From Lysobacterales bacterium (GTDB taxonomy: Bacteria > Pseudomonadota > Gammaproteobacteria > Xanthomonadales > Rhodanobacteraceae): a DNA stretch of 33,459 bases. A program made the translations under genes and the position numbers. The DNA is taken from assembly GCA_021324945.1 (NCBI GenBank), contig JAJPID010000022.1, positions 1-33,459 on the forward strand, written 5' to 3'. The notes beneath the pieces are model-generated. The model searched no databases, was not told the DNA's origin, and worked only from the letters and a program-made list of their open reading frames with translations. This document shows positions 22,529 to 30,722 of the stretch, in pieces (within the stretch, counting starts at the first letter, position 1; every line of letters starts with the position of its first letter).

Positions 22529-25252
22529 CTACAGCCATCTCCCGAATCGATGCGTGTAAAACACCTTCACCGCCTGGGTCAGCGCGCAGTAGGCCAGCAC
22601 GGTCGCTGCCAGCCAGGCGAAGTAAACCGGCGGCAGTTCCATCATGCCGAGCTTGTGGCCCACCGCGGTCCAGGGAATCAGCAGGCCGATCACGATGATC
22701 GCGGTGGTGAGCCCGAGCACCGGCGCCGCGGCAGCGCTTTGCAGGAAGGGAATCTTGCGCGTGCGGATCAGATGCACGATCAGCGTCTGCGTCAACAGGC
22801 TCTCCATGAACCAGCCGGACTGGAACAACGACTGATGCGCGGCGGAATTGGCGCCGAACACGAACCACAGCAGCGCGAACGTGGTGATATCGAATATCGA
22901 GCTGGTCGGTCCGATCCACACCATGAAGCGGCCGATGTCGCCCGCATCCCACTTGCGCGGACGGCGGATGTATTCCTCATCCATGCGGTCGAACGGGATC
23001 GACAACTGCGAAATGTCGTAGAGCAGGTTCAACACCAGCACCTGCAACGGCAGCATCGGCAGGAACGGCAGCGCAGCGCTGGCGATCAGCATGCTGAAGA
23101 CGTTGCCGAAGTTTGAGCTGGCCGTCATCTTGATGTACTTGATGATATTGCCGAAGGTGATGCGGCCTTCCAGCACGCCCTCTTCCAGCACCATCAGGTT
23201 CTTTTCCAGCAGGATGATGTCGGCCGATTCCTTGGCGATGTCGGTGGCGGTATCCACCGAGATGCCAACGTCGGCCTGGCGCAGGGCGGAGGCATCGTTG
23301 ATGCCGTCGCCGAGAAAACCCACGGTGTGTCCTTGCCGCTGCAACGACTTCACCACCCGCGCCTTCTGCAACGGCGACATCTTGGCGAACACGGTGGTAC
23401 GCGCGACCACGCCGTCCAGTTCGGAATCTTCGAGCGATTCGATTTCGCGTCCCAGTACCGAATGCGCGATATCCAGCCCGACTTCGCGGCAGATCTTGCG
23501 CGTCACCGCCTCGTTGTCGCCGGTGATCACCTTTACCTCAACACCATGATGGTGCAATGCCCGAATGGCCGTCGCCGCCGAATCCTTGGGCGGATCGAGA
23601 AACGCGAGGCAGCCGACCGCCGTGAGATTGTGCTCGTCCTTGATGCCGTAAGCATGATCGCGCGCGGGCTCGCGCTTGATCGCCACTACCAGCACGCGCA
23701 GGCCGTCCTCGTTCAACTCATGCGTCATCGCGCGGATTTCGCGCTTGCGCTCGTCCGTCATCGGCACGATGGCTTCGCCGTCGCACGCGTACGTACAGAT
23801 CGACAGCATCTCCTCGACCGCGCCCTTGCAGATCAGCAGGTGGTTGTTTCCCTCTCCCGCTTGCGGGAGAGAATGGCGCGAAGCGTCGGGTGAAGGAAAC
23901 TCCTGTGAAGACTTCTCATCGGCCGGCGCCAGCACCACTGACATGCGCCGGCGCTGGAAGTCGAAGGGAATCTCGTCCACCACGCGCCAGTGCGCGGCGC
24001 TGGCTTCCAGATCACGGTGTTGCAGCACCGCCTTGTCCATCAGGTTTTTCAAGCCCGTCTGGAAATGGCTGTTGAGGTAGCCGTATTCCAGCGCATCGAT
24101 CGATTCCTGGCCGCGCAGATCCAGGTGCCGTTCCAGCACGATGCGGTCCAGCGTCAGCGTGCCGGTCTTGTCGGTGCACAGCACGTCCATCGCGCCGAAG
24201 TTCTGGATCGCGTTGAGGCGTTTCACCACGACCTTGCGCCGCGACATCGCCATCGCTCCCTTGCCGAGGTTGGCGGTGACGATCAGTGGCAGCATTTCCG
24301 GCGTCAGGCCGACGGCCACAGACAGTGCGAACAGGAACGCCTCGAGAAAACTGCCCTTGTTCCACCAGTTGATGGCAAAGACGATCGGCACCATCACCGC
24401 CATGAAGCGGATCAACAGCCATGACACGCTGTTGACGCCGCGATCGAAGCTGGTCTGCACGCGCTGGCCGACGATGCTGCGCGCCAGCGAGCCGAGATAA
24501 CTGCGCGTGCCGGTGGCGACCACCACCGCGGTCGCGCTGCCGCTGATCACGTTGGTGCCCATGTAGCACACGCTCGGCAGGTCGAGCGGATCCGTTGATG
24601 ATGATCGTGATTGCGACGGCGCGTGTTCGGGCGCGCTCTTTTCCACCGGCAGCGATTCGCCGGAAAGGATCGCCTGGCTGATGAACAAGTCTTTCGCGTG
24701 CAGCAGGCGCAGGTCGGCCGGTACCATGTCGCCCGCGGCCAAGTGCACGATGTCACCGGACACGAGTTCTGCCACCGGCACCTCGATGCGTTCGCTGTGT
24801 CCGTCGGACGCGCGGCGCGTGACGGTAGCGGTGTTGCGCACCATCGCCTTCAACTTTTCCGCCGCGCGCGAAGAGCGGAATTCCTGCGTGAAGCTCAACG
24901 TCACGCTGATCAGCACCATCACCGCGATTATGATGGGGCCTGAAAGATCGTCCGGCGAGGTGAACAGCTCCACGCAGGCGAGCACCAGCAGCACCACGAT
25001 GAACGGATTCTTGAACGCGCGCAGCAACTGCCTCGACCAGTGCGGCGGTTTCTCGTGGCTGACTTCGTTGACGCCGTCGCGATCCAGCCGCGCCTCGATC
25101 TGTTCCTGATCCAGCCCCGCGTAGCCGGTCTCCAGAGCACGCAGCAGCTCGTCGTTGTTTTCCCATGCGAACGCGGCGGCCGCCGGGCGTGCGCCGTTGC
25201 CGGGCTTGCGCTCGGGCGTGCGGCGGGTTTCATTGAGCGGGGTCTGCAGCAT
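22529..25252 (-). CDS. mgtA: Magnesium-translocating P-type ATPase (MgtA type) with in-frame REP insertion
   Basis: This 907-aa P-type ATPase imports Mg2+. The phosphorylated Asp is Asp361 in CTDKTGTLTLD. The actuator loop ILSGESLPVEKS lies near 195-206, TGDN and GDGINDASALRQADVGIS mark the hinge, and about ten membrane segments are predicted. The PFDFQRRRMSVV segment (about 430-441) is the MgtA nucleotide-domain signature. About 18-24 extra residues interrupt the nucleotide domain between VVLAPADE and LLICKGAVEE. They include SPDASRHSLPQAGEG and are encoded by a REP-like element (23846-23900). The frame is preserved, so the protein may still work with an enlarged loop. ATG 25252 has GGAAG seven bases upstream. 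A hairpin and a 41-codon ORF lie in the leader. MgtB is the alternative name. Confidence 0.95.
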   Translation of the reverse strand: MLQTPLNETRRTPERKPGNGARPAAAAFAWENNDELLRALETGYAGLDQEQIEARLDRDGVNEVSHEKPPHWSRQLLRAFKNPFIVVLLVLACVELFTSPDDLSGPIIIAVMVLISVTLSFTQEFRSSRAAEKLKAMVRNTATVTRRASDGHSERIEVPVAELVSGDIVHLAAGDMVPADLRLLHAKDLFISQAILSGESLPVEKSAPEHAPSQSRSSSTDPLDLPSVCYMGTNVISGSATAVVVATGTRSYLGSLARSIVGQRVQTSFDRGVNSVSWLLIRFMAVMVPIVFAINWWNKGSFLEAFLFALSVAVGLTPEMLPLIVTANLGKGAMAMSRRKVVVKRLNAIQNFGAMDVLCTDKTGTLTLDRIVLERHLDLRGQESIDALEYGYLNSHFQTGLKNLMDKAVLQHRDLEASAAHWRVVDEIPFDFQRRRMSVVLAPADEKSSQEFPSPDASRHSLPQAGEGNNHLLICKGAVEEMLSICTYACDGEAIVPMTDERKREIRAMTHELNEDGLRVLVVAIKREPARDHAYGIKDEHNLTAVGCLAFLDPPKDSAATAIRALHHHGVEVKVITGDNEAVTRKICREVGLDIAHSVLGREIESLEDSELDGVVARTTVFAKMSPLQKARVVKSLQRQGHTVGFLGDGINDASALRQADVGISVDTATDIAKESADIILLEKNLMVLEEGVLEGRITFGNIIKYIKMTASSNFGNVFSMLIASAALPFLPMLPLQVLVLNLLYDISQLSIPFDRMDEEYIRRPRKWDAGDIGRFMVWIGPTSSIFDITTFALLWFVFGANSAAHQSLFQSGWFMESLLTQTLIVHLIRTRKIPFLQSAAAAPVLGLTTAIIVIGLLIPWTAVGHKLGMMELPPVYFAWLAATVLAYCALTQAVKVFYTHRFGRWL
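23846..23900. repeat. REP-like element inside mgtA, copy C
   Basis: This 55-bp element has perfect inverted ends, GTTTCC (23846-23851) and GGAAAC (23895-23900), and a 9-bp inner stem, CTCTCCCGC (23852-23860) with GCGGGAGAG (23863-23871). GGCGCGAAGCG follows the inner stem. It has the same layout as the elements at 1011-1072 and 6388-6443. It is translated in frame as part of the MgtA nucleotide domain. Confidence 0.85.
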
Positions 25253-25321
25253 GGCTCGCTTCCGTGGTCCTTGTTTTTGCCACGAAGCGAGCGGGTCGAT
25301 TCGTGGTCAGCGCAATAGGAG

Positions 25322-25355
25322 ATCGCGATCGGCCCGATAAGGTCGGGATCGCGAT
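25322..25355 (-). promoter_or_regulatory. Leader hairpin between the small ORF and mgtA
   Basis: ATCGCGAT (25322-25329) pairs with ATCGCGAT (25348-25355). CCCGA (25333-25337) with TCGGG (25343-25347) pairs inside it, over a TAAGG loop, leaving three bases bulged on one side. It lies 35 bases after the small ORF stop and 70 bases before the mgtA start. In that position it could be one of alternative leader structures controlling mgtA. There is no T-tract after it, so intrinsic termination is not evident. Confidence 0.5.
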
Positions 25356-25389
25356 ATCGAAGATCGTTTTCGCGGAACGGTGCGCATCG

Positions 25390-25515
25390 TCAGGCGGCGT
25401 CGCGTACGCGCGGCGCTGGCACGGTCACGTGCCACTCGCGGCGGCGTGCGCTGCGGCGGAAATGCGGCGCGTGGCGGGGCACCAGGCGCAAGCAGAATTC
25501 ACGAAGGAGTTTCAT
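25390..25515 (-). CDS. 41-aa Arg/Pro-rich candidate leader peptide of mgtA
   Basis: This ORF is too short for most gene finders but has one of the best ribosome sites in the window. AAAGGAG lies seven bases before ATG 25515, and the frame then runs 41 codons to the TGA at 25390-25392. The peptide begins MKLLREFCLRLVPRHAPHF and ends VTVPAPRVRDAA. About a quarter of it is Arg, and four Pro are spread along it. It ends 137 bases before mgtA on the same strand, with a hairpin between. In Salmonella, mgtA expression is controlled by a short Pro-rich leader peptide, MgtL, whose translation sets the leader structure. This ORF is not visibly homologous to MgtL, so a similar role is inference. It could instead be an independent small basic protein. 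Confidence 0.5.
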   Translation of the reverse strand: MKLLREFCLRLVPRHAPHFRRSARRREWHVTVPAPRVRDAA

Positions 25516-25835
25516 GGCCCATCTCCTTTGATACGGCGCTTGCGGCGCCGCGGAGAGGGCCGGCGTTCCTAGTCGAGGAAAGCGTCGGCGCTGCCCGTGC
25601 GGTTGCCGCAGGCGAACGACTGATTGTTGGCGGCCGTCATCCGATGCAAGCGGAGAACGGCGGTGCGACTAGGGTGTACGTCCATGACCTTTGCTTGGTG
25701 GACAGGAATGTCGCAGGCGCGAGCGCTTGCGACGCACGTATTCTCGTCGCGACGCAGCATCCGCGTCAACCCCCGAAGGGGGACGATTTCGATCGCGCGT
25801 TATCATTGGCGCTTTGCATTCACGCGGCGGTCAAG
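25516..25835. other. Intergenic region between mgtA leader and sco, promoters expected
   Basis: About 320 bases separate the divergent mgtA leader and sco genes. Three hairpins are visible: CGGCGC (25534-25539) / GCGCCG (25545-25550); GTCGCAGGCGC (25710-25720) / GCGCTTGCGAC (25723-25733), which has one G:T pair; and CCCCC (25770-25774) / GGGGG (25778-25782). No convincing gene or terminator was found, and no confident -35/-10 pair. A frame open from 25380 into sco is not family-like before 25836. Confidence 0.5.
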
Positions 25836-26426
25836 ATGTTTTCCAAACCGTGTCAGTTCCTGCTGATCGCTTGCTCTCTGGTCTTGCTCGCCGCCTGCGC
25901 ACAACAACCGCAGTGGCAGCTCAACGACGTGCGCGGGCATCTGCCCGATCTGCAATTCGATTTGACCGCCGACAATGGCAAGCCGATGACGGCCGCCGAC
26001 CTGCGCGGCAAATACGTGTTGATGTATTTCGGCTACACGCATTGTCCGGACGTCTGTCCGCTAACCTTGGTGCATCTGCATCTGCTGATGCAGAAGCTCG
26101 GCGCAGATGCGGACCAGGTGCGCATTCTGTTCGTCAGCGTCGATCCCGCGCGCGACACGCCTCAGGTCTTGCATCAGTACGTCGTCGCGTTCGATCCGCA
26201 CGTGATCGGCCTCACCGGCACTGCTGATCAGATCGCGGAGATGGCGAAGCGCTATCGCGCCGCGTTCAACCGCAACGCGCCGCAGCCCGACGGCGGCTAT
26301 GAGGTGAGCCACAGTTCGGCGATCTACATCTTCGATCCCCAAGGACGCGCGCGGTTGCTGGGCACCTCGGCCGATCCGGTAGACGAATTCGCCCACGATC
26401 TGAAATTATTGATCCAATCGGGCTGA
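25836..26426 (+). CDS. SCO1/SenC family copper chaperone lipoprotein
   Basis: This 196-aa thioredoxin-fold protein delivers copper to the CuA site of cytochrome c oxidase subunit II. It has a lipoprotein signal (LIACSLVLLAAC, Cys21), so it should be anchored at the periplasmic face. The copper ligands are Cys70 and Cys74 in GYTHCPDVCP plus His159 in YEVSHSSAIYIFDP. FVSVDPARDTP (99-109) is the family's central strand and loop. Length is normal. The ATG at 25836 was chosen because the signal begins there; no good Shine-Dalgarno precedes it. A PCuAC chaperone gene follows 39 bases downstream, and the rest of the oxidase assembly genes face it. The two are probably one copper-delivery operon. Confidence 0.95.
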   Translation: MFSKPCQFLLIACSLVLLAACAQQPQWQLNDVRGHLPDLQFDLTADNGKPMTAADLRGKYVLMYFGYTHCPDVCPLTLVHLHLLMQKLGADADQVRILFVSVDPARDTPQVLHQYVVAFDPHVIGLTGTADQIAEMAKRYRAAFNRNAPQPDGGYEVSHSSAIYIFDPQGRARLLGTSADPVDEFAHDLKLLIQSG

Positions 26427-26465
26427 TTCAATCGGATTGATCCAAACCCGTCGAGGCAAATCGAA

Positions 26466-26903
26466 ATGAAACAGTTTGCATTGAATGCAGTCGTCTACGC
26501 CGCGTTGTGTTTCGTCGGCACGGCGATGGCGGCATCCTCGTTGAAATTAGAACATGGCTGGATACGCTGGCTGCCGGCGAATCTGCCCGCGGCCGGTTAC
26601 GTCACGATCCGGAACGACGGCGGCAAGCCGATGAAACTCATCGGCGCGGAAAGTGCCGATTACGGCATGGCGATGCTGCATCGTTCCGCGCAGAAGAACG
26701 GCAGCGATTCAATGGAGAGGGTCGACAGCATCGCCGTTCCCGCACACGAGAGCGTGGTGCTCGCACCGGGCGGCTATCATCTGATGCTGATGGAACCCAA
26801 GCATCCGATCAAACCCGGAGATACCGTGCGCATATCGCTGCACTTCGACGATGGCGAAGCGCTTCAGGCAGCGTGGCCGGTGCGGCCGGCGAATGCGCAA
26901 TGA
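26466..26903 (+). CDS. PCu(A)C copper chaperone
   Basis: This 145-aa exported cupredoxin-like protein has a signal peptide (MKQFALNAVVYAALCFVGTA, cut near MAA at 21-23). It carries the full PCuAC copper motif H-x10-M-x21-H-x-M: His72, Met83, His105 and Met107, within MLHRSAQ and GGYHLMLME. The family holds Cu(I) in the periplasm and passes it to SCO and the CuA centre. It follows sco by 39 bases on the same strand, which supports a shared role. Length is typical. The downstream end is a palindromic repeat (26921-27055), beyond which the convergent caa3-type ctaG gene ends. Confidence 0.95.
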   Translation: MKQFALNAVVYAALCFVGTAMAASSLKLEHGWIRWLPANLPAAGYVTIRNDGGKPMKLIGAESADYGMAMLHRSAQKNGSDSMERVDSIAVPAHESVVLAPGGYHLMLMEPKHPIKPGDTVRISLHFDDGEALQAAWPVRPANAQ

Positions 26904-26920
26904 GTCCAATACTGGTTTTT

Positions 26921-27055
26921 GTCATTCCGGAGCACACAGCGAGCGGCCATGGATAGTCGCATCCATGAAGAGCGAGAAAGCCGGAATCCATTTGTTTTTG
27001 AGACGACATCAAAATGGATTTCGGGTTTCGCGCTTATATGCGGCCAACGAATGAC
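26921..27055. repeat. 135-bp palindromic intergenic repeat
   Basis: The ends are GTCATTC (26921-26927) and GAATGAC (27049-27055). Inside are CCGGAATCCATTT (26981-26993) facing AAATGGATTTCGG (27012-27024) with one mismatch, and a perfect 7-bp hairpin CATGGAT (26948-26954) / ATCCATG (26961-26967). It lies between two convergent genes, 17 bases after the PCuAC stop. The layout is that of the common GTCATTCCGG...CCGGAATGAC family of non-coding palindromes. It may also serve as a two-way transcript end. Confidence 0.75.
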
Positions 27056-27073
27056 GAGCAAGAAATAACGCGA

Positions 27074-27952
27074 CTAAACCAGCGCGCCGCGCCGTTGCAA
27101 TTCCCGTTGTTGCAATTTCCGCTGATCTTTCCATTTCCGCTGGATCGGCAGCCTTCCGCGCGCCGACAATCGCAGCCAGTTGCGGAACGCCAGCAGGGCG
27201 CCAAACGCGCTCATCGTCGCCGACGGAATCCAGATGATCAGGCCGCCCATGTATTGATCGGCCGACTGGCTGATGCCCGCGAACGCGCGCCCGCACAACT
27301 CGTACACGGGATACAGATCGCGGTGCGAGAACGTGATGTACGCGCCGATCAGGATCTGCGGCACCATCACCGCCATTTCGATCAGCACGCGCAAGCCGGG
27401 ACCGAGCCGCGCCGGCGGTTTCGGTCGCGGGTCGAGTATCAATCGCCAATACAGCAGCCCGTTCAGCACCATGCTCCAGTTCATCACGCGATACAGCCGC
27501 CAATCCAGCATCGCAGCGAAGTTCACCGAGGGCCACAACCAGAACGCCATCAGGCCGACGAACAACGCGATGGTGAGCCACGGATGCAACGCGACATCGC
27601 AGATCCTGCGCAGCGCGGCATTCCGCGCCAACCGTGTGCGCCAGCTCAGCGGCAATGCGCGCCGCAGCGCAGCGCCGGGATATGACAGCGCGATCAGGAA
27701 CGGCCCGAGATGCTGCAAGCCGAACTGCTGCACGCGATTGATGAAGAACTCGTGCTCGGCGTAGTAATCCAGTTGCGTGTGCAGACAGAAATAGGTGATC
27801 GCCAATCCCGACCAGAAGGCCACCTGCCGTGGCCACGCGGCGCTGATCGGCGAGCGACGCGCACCGCGCACATACAGGATCGCCGCGGCGGCGCAACACA
27901 CCCCTACCGTGACCGACGGCTCCCAGGGAATGAACCAGTGCAGGATGCTCAT
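27074..27952 (-). CDS. caa3-type cytochrome c oxidase assembly factor CtaG
   Basis: This 292-aa membrane protein has about seven hydrophobic segments. It resembles the Bacillus-type (caa3) CtaG family through its His-rich loops: HTQLDYYAEHEFFINRVQQ (about 61-79), FGLQHLGPFLIALSYPG (after it), and the late SADQYMGGLIIWIPSATM. It is unrelated to Cox11, which is also called CtaG. The family helps assemble the copper centres of terminal oxidases; its mechanism is not settled. The ATG at 27952 begins 20 bases after the cyoE stop, so it is the last gene of the minus-strand assembly block. A longer frame reaching 28399 would overlap cyoE antisense-like sequence and is rejected. No Cox11 gene is seen in this window, so this protein may matter more here. 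Confidence 0.8.
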   Translation of the reverse strand: MSILHWFIPWEPSVTVGVCCAAAAILYVRGARRSPISAAWPRQVAFWSGLAITYFCLHTQLDYYAEHEFFINRVQQFGLQHLGPFLIALSYPGAALRRALPLSWRTRLARNAALRRICDVALHPWLTIALFVGLMAFWLWPSVNFAAMLDWRLYRVMNWSMVLNGLLYWRLILDPRPKPPARLGPGLRVLIEMAVMVPQILIGAYITFSHRDLYPVYELCGRAFAGISQSADQYMGGLIIWIPSATMSAFGALLAFRNWLRLSARGRLPIQRKWKDQRKLQQRELQRRGALV

Positions 27953-27972
27953 GCTCGATTCGCAGCTCGGCC

Positions 27973-28944
27973 TTACATCACGCGTTGCAACGTGTAGGCG
28001 GCCGGCGCGGCGGCCGGCAGCAGCCAGTGATCGATCAGCAGGAACGCAAACAGCGCCATCAGGTACACGATCGAATAGCCGAACGCGCGCATCGCGAACA
28101 GTTCGTCCGGCGGATTCATCAATCTCAGTGCGTAATACATATACGCGAAATCCAGCACCAGCGCGCCGCCCAGATAGAACAAGCCGCTCATGCCGACGAG
28201 ATACGGCAATACGCTGACCAACATCAGCAGGACCGTATAGAACAGCACGTGCCAGCGCGTGTATTGCACGTCGTACGCCACCGGCAACATCGGGATACAG
28301 GCGCGACGGTAGTCCTCGCGGCGGAAGATCGCCAGCGACCAGAAGTGCGGCGGCGTCCACGCGAAGATGATCAGCACCAGCAGCAGCGCGTAAGCCCAAT
28401 CGGTGCGGCCCTGCATGTCGGTGACCGCTGCCCAGCCCAGCAGCGGCGGGATCGCGCCGGCCAAGCCCCCGATCACGATGTTCTGCGGCGTGGCGCGTTT
28501 GAGAAACGCGGTGTAGATCACCGCATAGCCGATCAATCCGGCGAACGTCAGCAACGCGGTCAGCGGGTTCACCAACAGGAACAACACCGCCATCGAGATC
28601 GCGCCGATGGCCAGCGCGAAGGTCAGCACTTGCTTCGCATTCAACGCGCCGGTCGGCAGCGGCCGTTGCGAGGTGCGCGCCATCAGCTTGTCGATGCGTT
28701 GGTCGATCAGTTGATTGAACGCCGCCGCGGAAGAGGAAGCCAGCCAGATGCCCAGCGTGCCGAATACCAACGGCCGCCAGTCCGGCACGCCCGGCGCGGC
28801 GAGGAACATGCCGATCACCGCGGTGAACACCAGCAGCGCGACCACGCGCGGCTTGGTGAGTTCGAGATATTGGATGGCGAGGGAAAGCACAGAGTGAGCG
28901 GGGAGCGGGGAGCGGGGAGCGTTAAAGGATAGCGTCAGCGACAT
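27973..28944 (-). CDS. cyoE: Protoheme IX farnesyltransferase (heme O synthase)
   Basis: This 323-aa UbiA-fold enzyme adds a farnesyl group to heme B to make heme O. The first Asp-rich motif is in [21 protein letters not shown] (N-x3-D-x3-D with M and R following). The [20 protein letters not shown] region (about 155-175) and [10 protein letters not shown]-like [14 protein letters not shown] (about 205-218) are also typical. About nine membrane segments are predicted. The start is uncertain: ATG 28944 is given, and GTG 28956 or GTG 28890 are possible. A 7-bp tandem repeat (28896-28921) lies in the first codons of the longer forms. The gene overlaps the end of heme A synthase by about 23 bases, so the two steps are coupled. 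The symbol ctaB would be equally valid. Confidence 0.95.
   Translation of the reverse strand: MSLTLSFNAPRSPLPAHSVLSLAIQYLELTKPRVVALLVFTAVIGMFLAAPGVPDWRPLVFGTLGIWLASSSAAAFNQLIDQRIDKLMARTSQRPLPTGALNAKQVLTFALAIGAISMAVLFLLVNPLTALLTFAGLIGYAVIYTAFLKRATPQNIVIGGLAGAIPPLLGWAAVTDMQGRTDWAYALLLVLIIFAWTPPHFWSLAIFRREDYRRACIPMLPVAYDVQYTRWHVLFYTVLLMLVSVLPYLVGMSGLFYLGGALVLDFAYMYYALRLMNPPDELFAMRAFGYSIVYLMALFAFLLIDHWLLPAAAPAAYTLQRVM
28896..28921. repeat. 7-bp tandem repeat (GAGCGGG, 3.7 copies) at the start of cyoE
   Basis: GAGCGGG is repeated exactly at 28896-28902, 28903-28909 and 28910-28916, then GAGCG at 28917-28921. It touches the heme A synthase stop (28922-28924). If cyoE starts at 28944 the repeat covers about codons 9-17, and because 7 is not a multiple of 3, gain or loss of one unit would shift the frame. 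Confidence 0.95.
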
Positions 28945-30112
28945 TCTCCCGCTCACTCTTCACCGCGGACCGCTCTCGCTCTTGCGTGCGCGCAATCAGC
29001 GCCACAATCACGAATAGCAGCAACGCGGCGCCGCCGTTGTGTGCGACAGCGACCGGCAATGGCAAGCCGAGTTTCACATTGCCGATTCCTAGCGCGACCT
29101 GCGCCAGCAGCAGTACGCCCAGCGTGATGCCGAATCCGCGCAGGCCCGCACGCGCAACACGATGCGCCAGCCAGGCGAGATAGACGAACACCACGAATGC
29201 GCCGAAGCGGTGTGCGATCTGGATGGCGCTCCTTGCCGCTGCATCCAGAATTCCGCCTTCGAAATTCACGCCGATGCCGCGCCACAGGATGAAACCCTGG
29301 TGGAAATCCACCGGCGGCCACCATTGGCCCAGACACTTGGGAAAATCCGTGCCGCACGCGAGCGCTGCGTAATTGCTCGACGTCCAGCCGCCGAGAAAAA
29401 TCTGGCACACCAGCAGGACCAAGCCGACCAGCACTGCGGTGAACAGCGAAGCTTCGCGTGCGTCGCGCGCGCACGCGCCTGAAAGGTTCCACGCGATCCA
29501 CGCTAACAGCGCGAACGTGGTCATGCCACCAAGCAGATGTCCCGAGACCACGATGGGCTTCAGCAACCACGTGACCGTCCACATGCCGAGCAACGCCTGG
29601 AACGCCACCACCGCCAGCGCCAGCACGGCGATGCGCCGCCAACCCGCATCGCGCCAGAAAATCGCGCATGCCAGCAGCAACGCTTCGCCCAGCGCTGCGC
29701 ATGCGGCCGAGGCGGCATAGCTTTTCGCGATGTAAAACGGAATGCCGATTGCGATCAGCGCGATGCCGGCGATCACGATCGCCGTTCTCGCGCGATTGCG
29801 CCACGTGGCCGACAGCGACAGCGCCAGCACCAGCACACCCAGCGTGCCGGCGAGGAACCGATGCGTCTGTTCGCGCCACGCTTTCGCCGTTTCGTATGGA
29901 CGATCCGGAAACGCCGCGTCGGCTTGCGCGATGGCGTGCGGCCGTTGCGGCCAGGTGACGTGACCGTAACAGGTCGGCCAGTCGGGGCAGGACAATCCCG
30001 CATTCGACAAGCGCACGAACGCGCCGAACACGATCACGCAGAACGCAAACGCGCAGGCGAGCCACGCCAGCGCGCGTACCGAACGCATCATCATGTTTTC
30101 GGAATTTCTCAT
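28922..30112 (-). CDS. ctaA: Heme A synthase (COX15/CtaA)
   Basis: This 396-aa membrane protein converts heme O to heme A for aa3-type oxidase. It shows the four conserved histidines of two heme sites: [10 protein letters not shown] (about 80-89), [11 protein letters not shown] (about 190-200), [10 protein letters not shown] (about 298-307) and [11 protein letters not shown] (about 356-366). The N-terminal [18 protein letters not shown] segment is a family hallmark, and a CYGH turn follows. Eight membrane segments are predicted. The start is ATG 30112; ATG codons at 30094-30088 are possible. The stop overlaps the cyoE start region, which fits the sequential reactions. Gene order with cyoE is as in other Proteobacteria. 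Confidence 0.96.
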   Translation of the reverse strand: MRNSENMMMRSVRALAWLACAFAFCVIVFGAFVRLSNAGLSCPDWPTCYGHVTWPQRPHAIAQADAAFPDRPYETAKAWREQTHRFLAGTLGVLVLALSLSATWRNRARTAIVIAGIALIAIGIPFYIAKSYAASAACAALGEALLLACAIFWRDAGWRRIAVLALAVVAFQALLGMWTVTWLLKPIVVSGHLLGGMTTFALLAWIAWNLSGACARDAREASLFTAVLVGLVLLVCQIFLGGWTSSNYAALACGTDFPKCLGQWWPPVDFHQGFILWRGIGVNFEGGILDAAARSAIQIAHRFGAFVVFVYLAWLAHRVARAGLRGFGITLGVLLLAQVALGIGNVKLGLPLPVAVAHNGGAALLLFVIVALIARTQERERSAVKSERENVADAIL

Positions 30113-30172
30113 CAAAGCGGCTCTGAATTTGGCCCCTGAGTGAAGGGGGTTCGATGGGGTTGTGGAGATGCG

Positions 30173-30721
30173 CTATCGCACCACCTTCTGCAGGTCCTTC
30201 TTCAAACCGTCCGGATCGAAACCGGGCGGATAATGCGTCAGCGCCGCGCCATCAGGCATCACCAGCACCGCCGCCAGCGAATCGCGCGTGTGCGGGCGCA
30301 AATCCTCAAGAACGGAAACATTCGACGTACTGATCTGCCACACGCGCATCAGACCGCGCGCGGCTGGCGCGTCGGGCGGCGCCCCGAGATACAGCAAACG
30401 CACCTTGTCGGCATTCTGGTTCAAGGTGATGCGCGCGCGATGGATCATGTCCAGCGCGTGCGTGCAACGCTCGGCGCAATCCGGGCCCGGCAGCGCCGCT
30501 AGTGTCCAGTCGAACGTGCGGTCGCGCCATTCGAAACGCGCGCCGTCGGCGGTCTGCACCGGAACGCTTGTGAGGTCGCGCTGCGGCAGGATCGGCAGCC
30601 CGTAGCTTTTCGTGCCGGGCATCCAGCCGGCCAGCACCAGTGCGACGCCGACCAGGATCGGCGCTGCGAACAACGCGGCAACACCCAGCAGTTGCAGACG
30701 ACGGCGAGTGCGCGTTTGCAT
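30173..30721 (-). CDS. SCO-like membrane-anchored protein of the oxidase cluster
   Basis: This 182-aa protein has one N-terminal membrane anchor (about 9-32) after a basic start (MQTRTRRRLQ) and a periplasmic domain. That domain holds a Cys-x3-Cys pair, Cys82 and Cys86 in GPDCAERCTHAL, like the copper site of SCO proteins, and a late His163 in LTHYPPGFDPDGLKKDL, placed like the third SCO ligand. It lacks the usual YTHCPDVCP context and is shorter than SCO1. I infer a diverged SCO-type thiol or copper chaperone; related genes are annotated only as hypothetical in xanthomonad oxidase clusters. It begins one base after the SURF1 stop (TGACATG), so the two are coupled. Confidence 0.8.
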   Translation of the reverse strand: MQTRTRRRLQLLGVAALFAAPILVGVALVLAGWMPGTKSYGLPILPQRDLTSVPVQTADGARFEWRDRTFDWTLAALPGPDCAERCTHALDMIHRARITLNQNADKVRLLYLGAPPDAPAARGLMRVWQISTSNVSVLEDLRPHTRDSLAAVLVMPDGAALTHYPPGFDPDGLKKDLQKVVR

Positions 30722-30722
30722 G

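Noticed and set aside
22397-23116. 239-codon plus-strand ORF starting before the mgtA 3' end
   Set aside because: Most of it is antisense to mgtA and has the same His/Gln/Arg bias; an AGGAGG nearby is too far from any useful start.
27953-28399. Extension of the caa3-type CtaG frame upstream to 28399
   Set aside because: It overlaps cyoE on the same strand in another frame and is Arg/Ala-rich shadow sequence; the first membrane helix begins at ATG 27952.
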